Shown here piece after piece: positions 28,098 through 37,206 of a stretch of 49,591 nucleotides of DNA (positions are counted from its first letter, which is position 1; each line of letters opens with the position of its first letter). The stretch is from Candidatus Poribacteria bacterium (GTDB lineage Bacteria; Poribacteria; WGA-4E; UBA9662), in NCBI GenBank assembly GCA_030748495.1, contig JASMLX010000039.1, positions 1 through 49,591 on the forward strand, read 5' to 3'. A program made the position numbers and the translations under genes. The notes under the pieces are model-generated. The model was not told the DNA's origin. It ran no database searches and saw only the letters and a list, made by a program, of their open reading frames with translations.

Positions 28098-28309
28098 TGC
28101 GTTGGATTAAATCCTGCATGCTTTTAGAGCGAGCAGTTGCTAATCTCGAACTAGCTACCAGCGTCTAACTAGCCATGACAACGACGAACTGTGGGTGCTA
28201 ACCTCGGATTTCGTTGTGTTATGTCAGGGTCTGATAACCCCTGAGCTGTATAGAGTACATCTTTTCGAAATTTTCACTTTGATTGGATCTTTTTTGGAGA
28301 TTATAGAAT
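28098..28309. other. Upstream region of the small anchored protein gene
   Basis: No gene recognised. GGAG (28297-28300) lies about nine bases before the ATG at 28310 and is its probable ribosome binding site. Confidence 0.5.
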
Positions 28310-28807
28310 ATGAAAACCAAGGAGCGATTGCTGTTCATGTTTCTCGGCGGGTTGTTAGTTATCGTTGGGATGGTGTTAGGCCAGTTTGTGTTCGGTTCTG
28401 CTGAAGCACAAACCGGATCTAAAAACGCTTTCTTCGAGACATTGACCTGCAACCGGTTGATTGTTAAACGTAGCCGGTATTCCAAGCCAGTGGCCGTTAT
28501 CGGAACAGAAGAGAGAAACGGAAGCATGGCTTTGTACAATGCCATCGGTCAGCGTCGTGTGCTAATTTCAGGTGCAAATAAACACGGTGAACTCTTCCTG
28601 TTTCAGGGCCCTGATGAGAATCAACAGAAAAAGACCGTACAACTGACAGCCACTAAAAGAGAAAGTGTCGGTGGGAGAATTAAGATCTACAACTCGTTGG
28701 GCCAGGAGGTGGTCCGAATCGAGTCAGATCAAAACGACGGTGCAGTCGTATTGAAAGATCGATATGGAGAACTGGGCACGACAATGACTGGCCGAAGACA
28801 GTATTAA
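28310..28807 (+). CDS. Small membrane-anchored or exported beta-rich protein
   Basis: 165 residues. Residues 8-30 form a hydrophobic segment (LLFMFLGGLLVIVGMVLGQF) followed by SAEAQ, either a signal peptide cut after SAEA or an N-terminal anchor. The remainder is built of short repeating strands: CNRLIVKRSRYSKPVAVIG, GSMALYNAIGQRRVLIS, GELFLFQGPD, GGRIKIYNSLGQEVVRIESD, GAVVLKDRYGELGTTMTG. The recurring pattern 'xLYNxxGQxxVxI' suggests a repeat fold exposed outside the cytoplasm. I believe similar proteins occur in Poribacteria genomes but cannot assign a function. It is convergent with the UROD-like cluster. Confidence 0.75.
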   Translation: MKTKERLLFMFLGGLLVIVGMVLGQFVFGSAEAQTGSKNAFFETLTCNRLIVKRSRYSKPVAVIGTEERNGSMALYNAIGQRRVLISGANKHGELFLFQGPDENQQKKTVQLTATKRESVGGRIKIYNSLGQEVVRIESDQNDGAVVLKDRYGELGTTMTGRRQY

Positions 28808-28845
28808 TATTCTTTTACACTTGGTCTATTGGATATTGTCCAAAC

Positions 28846-29867
28846 TCATGACATGCGTTTTAGAGTGCCAAAATGTTTTCTAACGGAGTCGCCGTGACGA
28901 TTTTGCTGGAAGAACCGATAAAAAAATCCACCTCCCGGCGCAGCGGCTTGTAATGACTCTTTCGTTGCCTCCCGAATCTGATCGGGTGTCCTGAGCGGCA
29001 GAAGTTGAGAACAGTCAATGCCACCCACCAAGATGAGATTTTTCCCGTAATGTTGTTTGAGTACACCGAGATCCATCCCAGCCGAAGGCTCGATCGGGTT
29101 CAGTCCGTCAGTGCCTACATTAAGCAAACTATTCGTGATTTCCATCAGATTACCATCGCTATGATAGATGACTCTAATCCCTTCCTCCTTGAGTTGAGTG
29201 AAACAATCATCCGCTAAAGCATTGGGAGGAAGATCTCCCGCAGGAATTGTGGTGAAAACATCAGCTTATCCTTGTAGGCGATGTCATCTCTGATGAAAAA
29301 TAGCGGAGCGAGTTGTTCTTCAGCGGCGACCATCGTGATTCGCACCACCGTTTCAGAAAGTACCTCCATAATGCGCTCAATCTCCCGACACGCATCGTAG
29401 ATCGCATAGCAGAAGAATTCTTGCCCCATCAATCCGTAAGTGGTGTGAAATCCACAACCGTACCCAGCCACATAAAATGTGTGAGGGGTAAACCGTGCCT
29501 GCTGATAGCGAACGTTCGGCATCCAATGTTTCCGAATCTATTCAAAACTTACAAATTCAGGGTTATAGGCTTTCAACGCCTCGATACTTTCAATCTCGTA
29601 GCGCACCTTCCACGATGTGCGTCCCGATATCTTACTCTTCACCGCCCCGGAGTCGCTTTGCTCTCCCTCCTGTTCTTGAGCGAATGAACTCCCGTATCCC
29701 CGGTACAGATCGATGCCCAAATTGTGATAGGCCCGTACCATCGTCGCACTATAATCGTCCTCGTCACGGGCGAAGTGATTGACGACTGACCGGTTGTCCA
29801 GGTAATCCCAAATGGGCACCCGGCCGCCTTCTTCAAAATTCATGGAGGCTTGGATACGTTCCCACAT
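28846..29867 (-). pseudogene. Broken UROD-like (uroporphyrinogen decarboxylase family) protein
   Basis: Read on the minus strand: ATG 29867 gives MWERIQASMNFEEGGRVPIW, then YRGYGSSF and YNPEFVSFE, followed by an in-frame TAG (29540-29538). The same frame continues IRKHWMPNVRYQQARFTPHT, then GCGFHTTYGLMGQEFF and KLMFSPQFLREIFLP to TAA at 29214. After a frameshift near 29215 the family continues EEGIRVIYHSDGNLMEITNS, GLNPIEPSAGMDLG, ILVGGIDCSQLLPLRTPDQI. About 340 codons, the normal size for this group. The group is related to heme-pathway UroD and cobamide-dependent methyltransferases such as MtaA. One stop and one shift make it non-functional. Two intact homologues lie upstream. Confidence 0.85.
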
Positions 29868-30002
29868 AGTGAATTCTAGCTCTGCGCCATATCCCTCTGG
29901 TTGGACGTTGTATCATCGAGCCAATAAGCCAATTGGTTGGCACCTGCATTTTGATGCGTTTTGAGCCTTCTTGTAACTTTGTAACTAACGCAATTTTGAA
30001 GA

Positions 30003-31043
30003 TTAACGCTTCCAGCGCTGGCTGAGATAGTCAAAATAAAATAGTGCATTGTCAATAGGAACGTTGCTCGGGATGTGATTGCCAACAGCAAACACAAAGC
30101 CCGGACAGCCCTTTGCCAGGGCGAGTGTATCATCTATCTCTGCCTGGATTGCCTCATAGGTGCCGAAGGTTAATGTCCGACAATCGACCTTGCTACTGAC
30201 GATAACGTGTGTTTTGCCATATCGCTCGACGATATAATCCAGCGATGTCGTCGGCTCAAAGATAAATCCGTCGGCGCCCGCATCCGCGATATCGTCCACG
30301 AATTCTGTCCATGTCCCATCAGAGCAGTACAGAATAGTCTTGCCAGCCTGATGAAGAACTTCCCACAGCTTTTGATATCGTGGAAAAATCGATCTCCGGT
30401 AAAAATCAGGGCGCATGAATGGTCCCTGTGTCCAAACCATATCGTCGTGGCAGATAAAGACTTCGATCGAGGTTTTGGCCTGGGCGCGGTAGTGGTGAAG
30501 GGAGAGTTGAAAAAAGCCCTCGATTACCTGGTCGAACCGTTGATGGTCGGCGGCGGCCTCAAGCAGCATCTCCCAGCCGAAAGTCTGGATTAACCCTGAA
30601 ACGATAGTCTTGTAGTAACCGCCAGGGTAGACCCGTTCCGGATGATTACTCTGACTGTTTCGGTAAGCCTGCTCATAATACGCAATCAGTTCCGCGTCGT
30701 TGGGTAGACCGTACTCTTCAACGGCATCAAAGGCGAGTACCTCCTCCACATTTTGAAATGGACAATAGATCGTATCGCGCCGATCAATCCCGCCTTCTAG
30801 AAACTCGGCGTGCCCCATGTCGGTTACCCGTCCACGCTTTCCCCAAGACGCGGGGCCGTCGTTGGTGACCCAAAGCAGGTCGATGTCCCACGCATCGTAG
30901 AATGTCTGCCATGCGCTCCCGTCGGATTGTGGATCGACCCCGGTGATGGCGCGGACAAGGCCATAGTTACTGCAGTACTCTGTGTGCGCCAGCCGTTCGG
31001 TCGGCTCAAGCCTTAATGTTTGGATTCCGATTTCGTAACTCAT
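30003..31043 (-). CDS. UROD-like protein, possible cobamide-linked methyltransferase
   Basis: 346 residues; GGGAGGG stands just before ATG 31043. Family signatures include FGWEMLLEAAAD, FICHDDMVWTQGPFMRPDFY, RSIFPRYQKLWEVLHQAGKT, ILYCSDGTWTEFVDDIADAG, ADGFIFEPTTSLDYIVERYG and FAVGNHIPSNVP. These are typical of the expanded UROD/MtaA-type proteins found in host- and marine-associated bacteria; true heme UroD would carry an N-terminal RQAGRY-like motif, which is absent. The known relatives either move methyl groups between methylated donors and corrinoid proteins or are uncharacterised. Position beside a DadA-like oxidoreductase and a second UROD-like gene suggests breakdown of a methylated amine or amino acid; that is inference. 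Intact. Confidence 0.85.
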   Translation of the reverse strand: MSYEIGIQTLRLEPTERLAHTEYCSNYGLVRAITGVDPQSDGSAWQTFYDAWDIDLLWVTNDGPASWGKRGRVTDMGHAEFLEGGIDRRDTIYCPFQNVEEVLAFDAVEEYGLPNDAELIAYYEQAYRNSQSNHPERVYPGGYYKTIVSGLIQTFGWEMLLEAAADHQRFDQVIEGFFQLSLHHYRAQAKTSIEVFICHDDMVWTQGPFMRPDFYRRSIFPRYQKLWEVLHQAGKTILYCSDGTWTEFVDDIADAGADGFIFEPTTSLDYIVERYGKTHVIVSSKVDCRTLTFGTYEAIQAEIDDTLALAKGCPGFVFAVGNHIPSNVPIDNALFYFDYLSQRWKR

Positions 31044-31176
31044 TGCCCTCCCGGTTAACCCTTGTCTCTATTTTTGAAAAGATATAATAATCAGAAAACT
31101 GGAAAATCACCCGATCAAAGAGCAGATATATAACCCCATATATCTGTTAGGTCGGAGAAACGTACATTCTCCAATT

Positions 31177-32433
31177 TCAACTGAATCTCCCCACATTGAG
31201 CATAGTCAGATCAATTGACGGTTTCTCATGCGTTACCACCTGAGAGACCAGTTTCCCTGTGATAGGCCCCAACGACAATCCGATCATGGCGTGGCCAGCA
31301 GCGACGATGAGATTTTCATATCTGTTTAAACGCCCAAGGAAAGGGAGACCGTCCGGCGTACAGGGACGTAGTCCACGCCAGATCTCGATTAATTCAAGCT
31401 GCTCCGGTTTGAGTTCGGGCAGATAATCGGGTACGGCTCCGAGGATAGCATCCACCCGACGGCGATTGATGGATAGATCGAGTCCGGCCAGTTCAAGTGT
31501 GCCGGCGAAGCGGAGCATATCGCCCATAGGAGTTACCGCTACCTTAGCTTCGGCTAGATTGAATGGTATGACAGGACATTTTTCTGGACGTTTCACCGTC
31601 ACGCTGTATCCTTTGGCCGGTTGAATGGGAAGTTTTATCTGTAGATCGTCCGCTATCCCCGGTGACCACGAACCGCTGGCCAGCACCACCTCATCGGCGA
31701 CAAAATCGCCTCGGGTGGTCTTAACTACTGCCACTTGATTCCCTGACGTTTCGAAGCCCAGCACCTCAGTGTCGGTATGAATTTCTGCGCCCTTCCTCTC
31801 GATGTGCTGGGCCAGTCCCTGAACAAATTTGGCAGGAATCAGGTGAACGTCTTGTGGATAAAATACGCCACCGGTGATATCTGTTCTGGCATTTGGTTCG
31901 AGTTCCTGAATCTCTCCCCCGTTCAAGATTTTAATCTCAAGCCCGATTCTTTGCATCAGATTGGCTTCTTCGATTCCCTCCTTAAAGCCCTTCTCGCTTT
32001 TGAAGGCCATCAACATACCTCGTTTCTCGAAACCAAACTCAAGATCATCAAGTGTAGCTAACTCTTCATACAACTGAAGGCTGGCAAAGTGGAGGTCACG
32101 AATAATCGGCATCGCCCTTCGCACGTGGCGTCCGCTACAGGCGCCACGGAATTTCCATAGCCACTTAAACAGTTCGGGATCGAAACGGGGTTTGATGTAG
32201 AAGGGACTTTCTGGATCAAACATCCATTAGAGTCCTTTAGTGAGAACCCCCGGCTCAGCCAAAGGTACACAATGGCTGGGAACGACAAGTCCGGCGTTAC
32301 CGTAGGAACTACCTGAACAGACCTCGCCCTTATCAACCACCGTCACTTTTCGTCCCTGCTCAGTGAGGTAATAAGCGGAGCAGATACCGACCACCCCACC
32401 ACCGATGACCAAGACTTCCGACTTATGTTTCAT
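31177..32433 (-). pseudogene. DadA-like FAD amino-acid oxidoreductase with a single nonsense codon
   Basis: From ATG 32433: EVLVIGGGVVGICSAYYLTE (FAD-binding GxGxxG), VTVVDKGEVCSGSSYGNAG, then PGVLTKGL followed by TAA (32229-32227). The same frame continues WMFDPESPFYIKPRFDPEL to the end at 31177, with VFYPQDVHLIPAKFVQGLAQ, ASGSWSPGIADDLQIKLPIQ, PAKGYSVTV, IEIWRGLRPCTPDGLPFLG and AAGHAMIGLSLGPITGKLVS. Family members read KGLKWMFDPESPF here, so Lys (AAA/AAG) probably changed to TAA. Total 418 codons, the usual length of D-amino-acid dehydrogenase small subunit-like proteins. No other damage is seen, so loss is recent, or reinitiation at 32223 yields a form without the nucleotide fold. Located between two UROD-like genes. 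Confidence 0.85.
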
Positions 32434-32440
32434 CGGAGTC

Positions 32441-32479
32441 TTATTCCTCTTTCTTTGGTATCGGTTTCTTGATGCTCAT
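32441..32479 (-). CDS. Possible 12-residue leader peptide upstream of the DadA-like gene
   Basis: ATG 32479 follows an ideal TAGGAGGAAAA ribosome binding site and encodes MSIKKPIPKKEE before TAA 32441, eight bases ahead of the DadA-like ATG (32433) and in a different frame. The DadA-like start itself has only a distant GAGGAA inside this peptide's codons. It may be a translated leader that couples expression, or chance. Confidence 0.35.
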   Translation of the reverse strand: MSIKKPIPKKEE

Positions 32480-32505
32480 TTTTCCTCCTAATTCACACTA
32501 GGCGT

Positions 32506-33735
32506 TTAGTAATTCTCCACAAGTTCACGCGCAACGGCTGTCCATTGCGTAAAGCGTTCCGGATGATGTTCACAGGTATGTGTATCCTTGAGAATCATCT
32601 CAATTACACAATCTTGAGACACATCAAGCGTGTGCTTAATATATTTACGCACCCTTTCGGCGTCGAACATTCCTACCAGAAAAGATGGATTGGGTTTCCA
32701 CGAAAAAATGTATTTCTCCTGAAGTTTCTCTGCGCAGGTATCGACATCGGCAAAAGGGGCAATGGAGATGCGACGGATATTGGGGATCTGGAAGGTGTCA
32801 CCGAGTTTCAACGTGGGATCCTCACAGCATCCGTATCCATTCAACCCGAACGGTTTAAGTAATCGTTTTTCATACTGACGGATAAATTCCTCGTGCATTT
32901 CTGGAGATACACAGTCCATTTCTTGCGCTTCAGCAGAGGCCCACATGTCACGGGGACGAATACGCTCCGGATCGTAATCCGGTTGCGGGAGTTCATCCGT
33001 ATACCCTACACCACCGGAGGAGTGGTAGGTACTGTCATTGTTCAGGCTTAACAGGTTCATCTCTTCATACTGCCTGACGATATGACGATGCCCTTCCTCG
33101 AAAAAAGCCATCGCGTCATGCAGCATAGTTGGATTTTCGGACATATCCCACATTACCTGTTCCAGACCACGTAGCTTAGTGTAAATGTTCATTAGGTGAA
33201 AAGAGACGCGGCTAACACCTTTGAGCTTAACATCGAGGATATCCCCGAAGATCTCATATGTGTCTTCAAAGTTTCTTTGGGTTGCCTCCTCGTCATATCG
33301 CACCTCAGGGAACTTGAGTTTCTTTAGGTCTTTTGGAGTTTTAATGACTGCGTCGAATCCCCAAGCCCCGGTAGGTAGGGAACTTGAAACCTGGCTGGCT
33401 GTTACCCCCCAGCCAGTTATACTCACAGCTTTATGTACAATCCACTCTTTCTCTATCACGGTATCATCTTGTAGATGCTGAGAATAGTACAACCGCATCC
33501 GCAAATTCCGCTCGATTCCTCGCGCATTTCCATCTTCGCACTCCAGCGTGGATTCTGGAAGTAGCTCCCGCCATGCGCCCTCCGGGAACACTAGTATCAT
33601 CGGGCGAACGCGCTCGAGGCTATTGTGGCGCTTCCACATTTCCCGTCGTTCAGTCATAATAGGCAGGTCGGCAACCTCTACAACTTGATTAGCCAAGTCG
33701 CGTAGTATTGTTTGATCTTTGTGATTCATAGACAT
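32506..33735 (-). CDS. UROD-like protein with CCE motif
   Basis: Start set at ATG 33735 because GGAGGT lies seven bases upstream; the frame is open further to 33897 without such a site. 409 residues. Recognisable elements: ERREMWKRHNSLERVRPMIL, VFPEGAWRELLP, LYYSQHLQDDTVIEKEW, NIYTKLRGLEQVMWDMSENP, HRHIVRQYEEMNLLSLNND, SPEMHEEFIRQYEKRLLKPF and GLNGYGCCEDP, followed by RRISIAPFADVDTCAEKL. The layout fits the UROD/corrinoid methyltransferase-like superfamily; the Cys-Cys-Glu in GYGCCEDP may be a metal site as in related methyltransferases. Substrate unknown. First gene of the minus-strand cluster that includes the DadA-like gene and a second intact UROD-like gene, spaced by about 70 and 130 bases. 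Confidence 0.82.
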   Translation of the reverse strand: MSMNHKDQTILRDLANQVVEVADLPIMTERREMWKRHNSLERVRPMILVFPEGAWRELLPESTLECEDGNARGIERNLRMRLYYSQHLQDDTVIEKEWIVHKAVSITGWGVTASQVSSSLPTGAWGFDAVIKTPKDLKKLKFPEVRYDEEATQRNFEDTYEIFGDILDVKLKGVSRVSFHLMNIYTKLRGLEQVMWDMSENPTMLHDAMAFFEEGHRHIVRQYEEMNLLSLNNDSTYHSSGGVGYTDELPQPDYDPERIRPRDMWASAEAQEMDCVSPEMHEEFIRQYEKRLLKPFGLNGYGCCEDPTLKLGDTFQIPNIRRISIAPFADVDTCAEKLQEKYIFSWKPNPSFLVGMFDAERVRKYIKHTLDVSQDCVIEMILKDTHTCEHHPERFTQWTAVARELVENY

Positions 33736-34256
33736 GGTATGTACCTCCGTACAGTTTGAATAATACCCTGACACCTTACAGCCGTATATAAAATACTGTT
33801 CTCGCCGCGGAATTTTTGACGGCTCGGCCCATTTTATATCTAATGACCGTCTTGTCTGAATTTTGGATGAAATAAACCATCCCAGGTTGTGCAACATGGA
33901 ATAGTGGTCGGTAATCAGTGACTAGCTTTTAATTTCCAAACCTTGGTAGCGAAGCGGCATCGTTGACTGACTACCGATACTGAAACTTCCAGCGTTATTA
34001 GTGTGACGTTGGTATTGACGTTTGTTCTCGCACTACGTTCAGTTGCAAATCAGACGAGCCAATCACTACCCCATATCTACACTTCCCAAAACTAACGGCT
34101 CGCTACCTGTAGTGTAGATGTAGAGGCCTTCGTTATCGCTGTTCACTGTGATTGTTTCAGTCATATATTTCCATCCGTCAAGACCGACGGCGGATTCCAC
34201 TCGAGGCTGATTACAATAGATGTACCTTGGAATGAAGTTACACCTGTATGTTAAAT
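33736..34256. other. Intergenic stretch, possible end of a lost beta-domain gene
   Basis: On the minus strand a frame ends at TAG 34066 with VGLDGWKYMTETITVNSDNE and GLYIYTTGSEPLVLGS, which looks like the last strands of a secreted beta-sandwich. It is open back into the neighbouring gene and has no start. The segment next to 33735 is the upstream region of the UROD-like gene. Confidence 0.35.
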
Positions 34257-34967
34257 TTACCCCGAAGAACGATATTTTTGACGAGCAGATTCCAGCCTTT
34301 CTGGGACACCAACATCAATCAGATTAGCTTGTGACTTGTATGTGTATAGCTGCTTGACCGTGGGAAAGACATCCCGTTCAATAGAAAAAGTATCTTGATC
34401 CGGGAAGTATTCGGAAATTGAGAGGTTAAACAGATAGATACCACCGTTAATATAACCGGAATGCTGATCAGCCGGTTTTTCTTTGAAGGCCAAAATTTTG
34501 CTATTCTGATCAGAAATGATCTCGCCAAAATCTCTGACGTCATCCACCAAAGTGGACAATAGCAATCCATCTATTGTTGAATTGAGGTTGTGTTCGATTT
34601 TCTTTTGATGACTAAGCATCCGGGCCAAATTTAGATTTTCTACCAAAATATCACCGTTGAGGACAAAAAACGGTTCGGCTGAGATATACTGCATGGCATT
34701 TTTAATGGCTCCTCCTGTACCGAGTCGCTTCTCCTCTTTAGCATATGAGATTGTTACGCCTAACCGTTGATGGCCAACGGCCTGAAAAAGAACCTCATGT
34801 AAATGACCTGAAGCTAAAATCACTTCTGTCGTATCAACCAATTTGAGTAGATTCAACTGATAATCCAGTATAGTCTGATTACCTATTGGCAGTAATATTT
34901 TTGGTGTTACCTTGGTAATATCACCCAGTCTAGTCGATAATCCTCCACAGAGGATGATTCCTTGCAT
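34257..34967 (-). CDS. Sugar-1-phosphate nucleotidyltransferase (HddC/RmlA/ManC type)
   Basis: 236 residues, ATG 34967 with AGAGGAGA about ten bases upstream. It transfers a nucleoside monophosphate to a sugar-1-phosphate, giving an activated sugar for lipopolysaccharide, glycan or S-layer glycosylation. Motifs: IILCGGLSTRLGDITKVTPK (nucleotide-binding signature GGxxTRLxxxTxxxPK), GTGGAI, VLNGDI (metal-binding Asp), FKEKP, YINGGIYLF, FSIERDVFP and LIDVGVPERL. The tail IDxGxPE and the size resemble D-glycero-D-manno-heptose 1-phosphate guanylyltransferase (HddC), but sugar and base cannot be decided from sequence alone. Intact. The two exported LamG-like genes lie upstream on the same strand. 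Confidence 0.88.
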   Translation of the reverse strand: MQGIILCGGLSTRLGDITKVTPKILLPIGNQTILDYQLNLLKLVDTTEVILASGHLHEVLFQAVGHQRLGVTISYAKEEKRLGTGGAIKNAMQYISAEPFFVLNGDILVENLNLARMLSHQKKIEHNLNSTIDGLLLSTLVDDVRDFGEIISDQNSKILAFKEKPADQHSGYINGGIYLFNLSISEYFPDQDTFSIERDVFPTVKQLYTYKSQANLIDVGVPERLESARQKYRSSG

Positions 34968-35086
34968 CTCTTAAAATCTCCTCTGGGCTATAGCCTGTTG
35001 GTCAATATCAACAAACGTCAGATTCCCCTTACAAAAAAGTTGGTGTGTCACTCTCCCTTTCTGGTTAATTCGATCAACAATCCTAA

Positions 35087-35848
35087 CTATTTGGCGATAT
35101 GTTGCTGCTTAATTTTCCCCCAGGTGGTGGTGAAAGCCACTCTTGGATCGACGGGAAAGGTGTCAGTAAGTACTAAATTGTCGAAGAAGACACCGCTTTG
35201 TGCATAAAGTGTGAAACCAATATAACCGGCTTCTTTGTATCGATTATCCTTACCTTCCAACGCTTTCTTTCCATCGACCTCTACGGTGAAACGATCACCA
35301 GCCACATCGATTTTCCAGTGTGTTAACTGACCTTGTGTGTAGGACTTTCCTTTTTCGGTATCCAGGGTTTTATAGAATGGTAGTTTTTCGCCTGCCCCTT
35401 TACCCAAACGAACTTCCAACTTGCGCCAGGGGCCACGTTCTCCATTGGGAGGATTACCGGAGTCTATCATGGTAAAGAAACGATAGTGTTCTGTTAAGTC
35501 CTTAAAGCGCCAAACGACACCCATCCCATCATTATCATTGGCATAGGCATCAACTTCCAGCACAAAATCGATCCATTTTTGCTTGGTGTATACAATTACT
35601 GTTCCTATTGCAACTGTATCGGTCTTGTCTCCCCAAATATTTGAGCTTTGACTCAGGGCGTTTCCCTTAATTTGCCCTTTCTTTATTTCCCAAGACGACG
35701 GTCCAAGATCACCTAAACTTTTCTCGTCGAAGACCTTCCAATCGTTAATCTTTTTGTCTTCAAAATCGGTTTTAAAATCTACCCCTTTGGATTGAACAGC
35801 ACAGATTGCAGAAATAGCCCAAACCAACAGTAGTGGAAATTTTCTCAT
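35087..35848 (-). CDS. Exported DUF1080/LamG-like beta-sandwich protein with WGxIK tail
   Basis: 253 residues with signal peptide (FPLLLVWAISAICAVQS). Residues about 25-235 form one concanavalin-like jelly roll: DFKTDFEDKKINDWKVFDE, SSWEIKKGQIKGNAL, WIDFVLEVDAYANDNDGMGV, VWRFKDLTEHYRFFTMIDS, KIDVAGDRFTVEVDGKKALE, GYIGFTLYAQSGVFFDNLVL. That is the pattern of DUF1080 / 3-keto-disaccharide hydrolase and thrombospondin-C-like domains, which bind or cut carbohydrate. After the fold a short tail VAFTTTWGKIKQQHIAK follows, related to the tails of three other exported proteins or remnants nearby. Probably periplasmic or surface located; ligand unknown. Confidence 0.8.
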   Translation of the reverse strand: MRKFPLLLVWAISAICAVQSKGVDFKTDFEDKKINDWKVFDEKSLGDLGPSSWEIKKGQIKGNALSQSSNIWGDKTDTVAIGTVIVYTKQKWIDFVLEVDAYANDNDGMGVVWRFKDLTEHYRFFTMIDSGNPPNGERGPWRKLEVRLGKGAGEKLPFYKTLDTEKGKSYTQGQLTHWKIDVAGDRFTVEVDGKKALEGKDNRYKEAGYIGFTLYAQSGVFFDNLVLTDTFPVDPRVAFTTTWGKIKQQHIAK

Positions 35849-35940
35849 TTTCTAACTCCTTTATTCACCTTCAAATGTCGATTAGACACTAGTTTTGCTA
35901 AACTGCCTCGCGTCTGTAGCAAAGCTGAATATTTACGAGG

Positions 35941-36789
35941 TCACCGGGGGCGTGGGTTTTTGATCTCAGCCCACTGGGTAGACAACTTGTTTCGAATGTC
36001 AACTGATAACCCTTCACTTTTCATATTATGGTTGACTTCGGCTTCTGATAACGCCCGGTTGTAGATCTTAACTTCATCGATCAACCCAGTGTGTGGGAAA
36101 AATTCGTTTTTATCCCGATATTGACCAATGACTAATTCAGCATCGTCTTCTCCATTGCCGTCTTTTGCCTTGGGATAGTTAATATCACCCTTGTGGTTTT
36201 TGTTTTCAGCCACAACTTTTCCATCTATATATAACTTGATTGTACTGCCATCATAGGTGCCTGCGATGTGAAACCAGTTACCCCGTTTTGGATTGTCAGC
36301 CGGTTTGACATAGGTTAAAACTCCGTTACCGTCATCTGGTTCCTTGGTCGAAATAGCAAAACTGACCTGATTATTAGTCCCAAAGACCCAACCCTTTTCG
36401 AAACTTCCATTATCCTGGGCACAAACAATATAGCCGCCCCATTCTAAAAAACCTTCATCCGTTACCCATGCCTCAACGCTGATCGCCTTGGTTGGCTTTT
36501 TCTTAAAACTTTTTAGATTTTTGGCCCCTTGAATATAGTTAGCTTGATTGCCATCAAACTTGACGGCATCACCAAACTTACCTTTAGCTGCCTTTACCGT
36601 ACCGATAATTCTAGCATGTTGACCGACCTCTGATTGATCCTTAATGACGGCACCGTTCATTGTGCCTTTATTAAAACTCCAATAAGCGACTAATCCATCT
36701 TCTATGATCGGGTCTGCAGCTAACACCGAACATAAAGAAAAACCGAGGAAAAGTAAAACTACCAGAACTGATAAATGTAACCTACTCAT
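35941..36789 (-). CDS. Exported LamG-domain protein with WxxIK tail
   Basis: 282 residues, ATG 36789 with GAGGTG five bases upstream. The signal peptide (LSVLVVLLFLGFSLCSVLAA) probably ends at VLAA. A LamG/concanavalin-type domain fills residues about 30-255: GLVAYWSFNKGTMNGAVIKD, FGDAVKFDGNQANYI, AISVEAWV, GNWFHIAGTYDGSTIKLYID, ELVIGQYRDK, TGLIDEVKIYNRALSEAEV, all classical strands of this family, known for carbohydrate binding. The end is NKLSTQWAEIKNPRPR, similar to the tail of the following gene. The two genes are 92 bases apart on the same strand and may form an operon. Extracytoplasmic glycan-binding role inferred. Confidence 0.87.
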   Translation of the reverse strand: MSRLHLSVLVVLLFLGFSLCSVLAADPIIEDGLVAYWSFNKGTMNGAVIKDQSEVGQHARIIGTVKAAKGKFGDAVKFDGNQANYIQGAKNLKSFKKKPTKAISVEAWVTDEGFLEWGGYIVCAQDNGSFEKGWVFGTNNQVSFAISTKEPDDGNGVLTYVKPADNPKRGNWFHIAGTYDGSTIKLYIDGKVVAENKNHKGDINYPKAKDGNGEDDAELVIGQYRDKNEFFPHTGLIDEVKIYNRALSEAEVNHNMKSEGLSVDIRNKLSTQWAEIKNPRPR

Positions 36790-37160
36790 AATTCACCTCG
36801 AAAGCATTGATTTTGTCACATCGAATTCTTCAATACGAACTTATTGATTTGACGAACAAGTTGTTTAAGTTAGCCAAAATACAAATACCAATCTGCATAA
36901 ACAGTTGAACCGCTTAAATATAATACCCTAACTATGTACAGTTGGCATCTTAATTTCATGTCGAAATGTAACTAACAAGTAGAAGAATGTATCGGTTGGG
37001 GAGAGCACGAAGCCGACCTCGTCGGCCTCGATTACTAACCTACAACCGAAACCGATTACTCTTTATCAATAGCAGTGAGCCCAATAGTTTAGGGGTACTA
37101 TCGACTGACAGGATATAGGGTGGGCTAGCAAGTTATTATCGAAGAGAGGTATCCTCATTT
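36790..37160. other. Upstream region of the LamG gene
   Basis: AT-rich, no gene supported. A small perfect hairpin GCCGAC-CTC-GTCGGC lies at 37012-37026. Confidence 0.6.
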
Positions 37161-37206
37161 GTCTGTACAGGTAAATGGGATCTATCAGTGGAATCCTGTA
37201 TGATGG

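Noticed and set aside
30207..30593. 128-codon plus-strand frame within the UROD-like gene
   Set aside because: Shadow of the minus-strand gene with no start signal.
34066..34256. Minus-strand beta-sandwich tail as a called gene
   Set aside because: Open only because it runs into the neighbouring gene and lacks a start; mentioned under the intergenic entry only.
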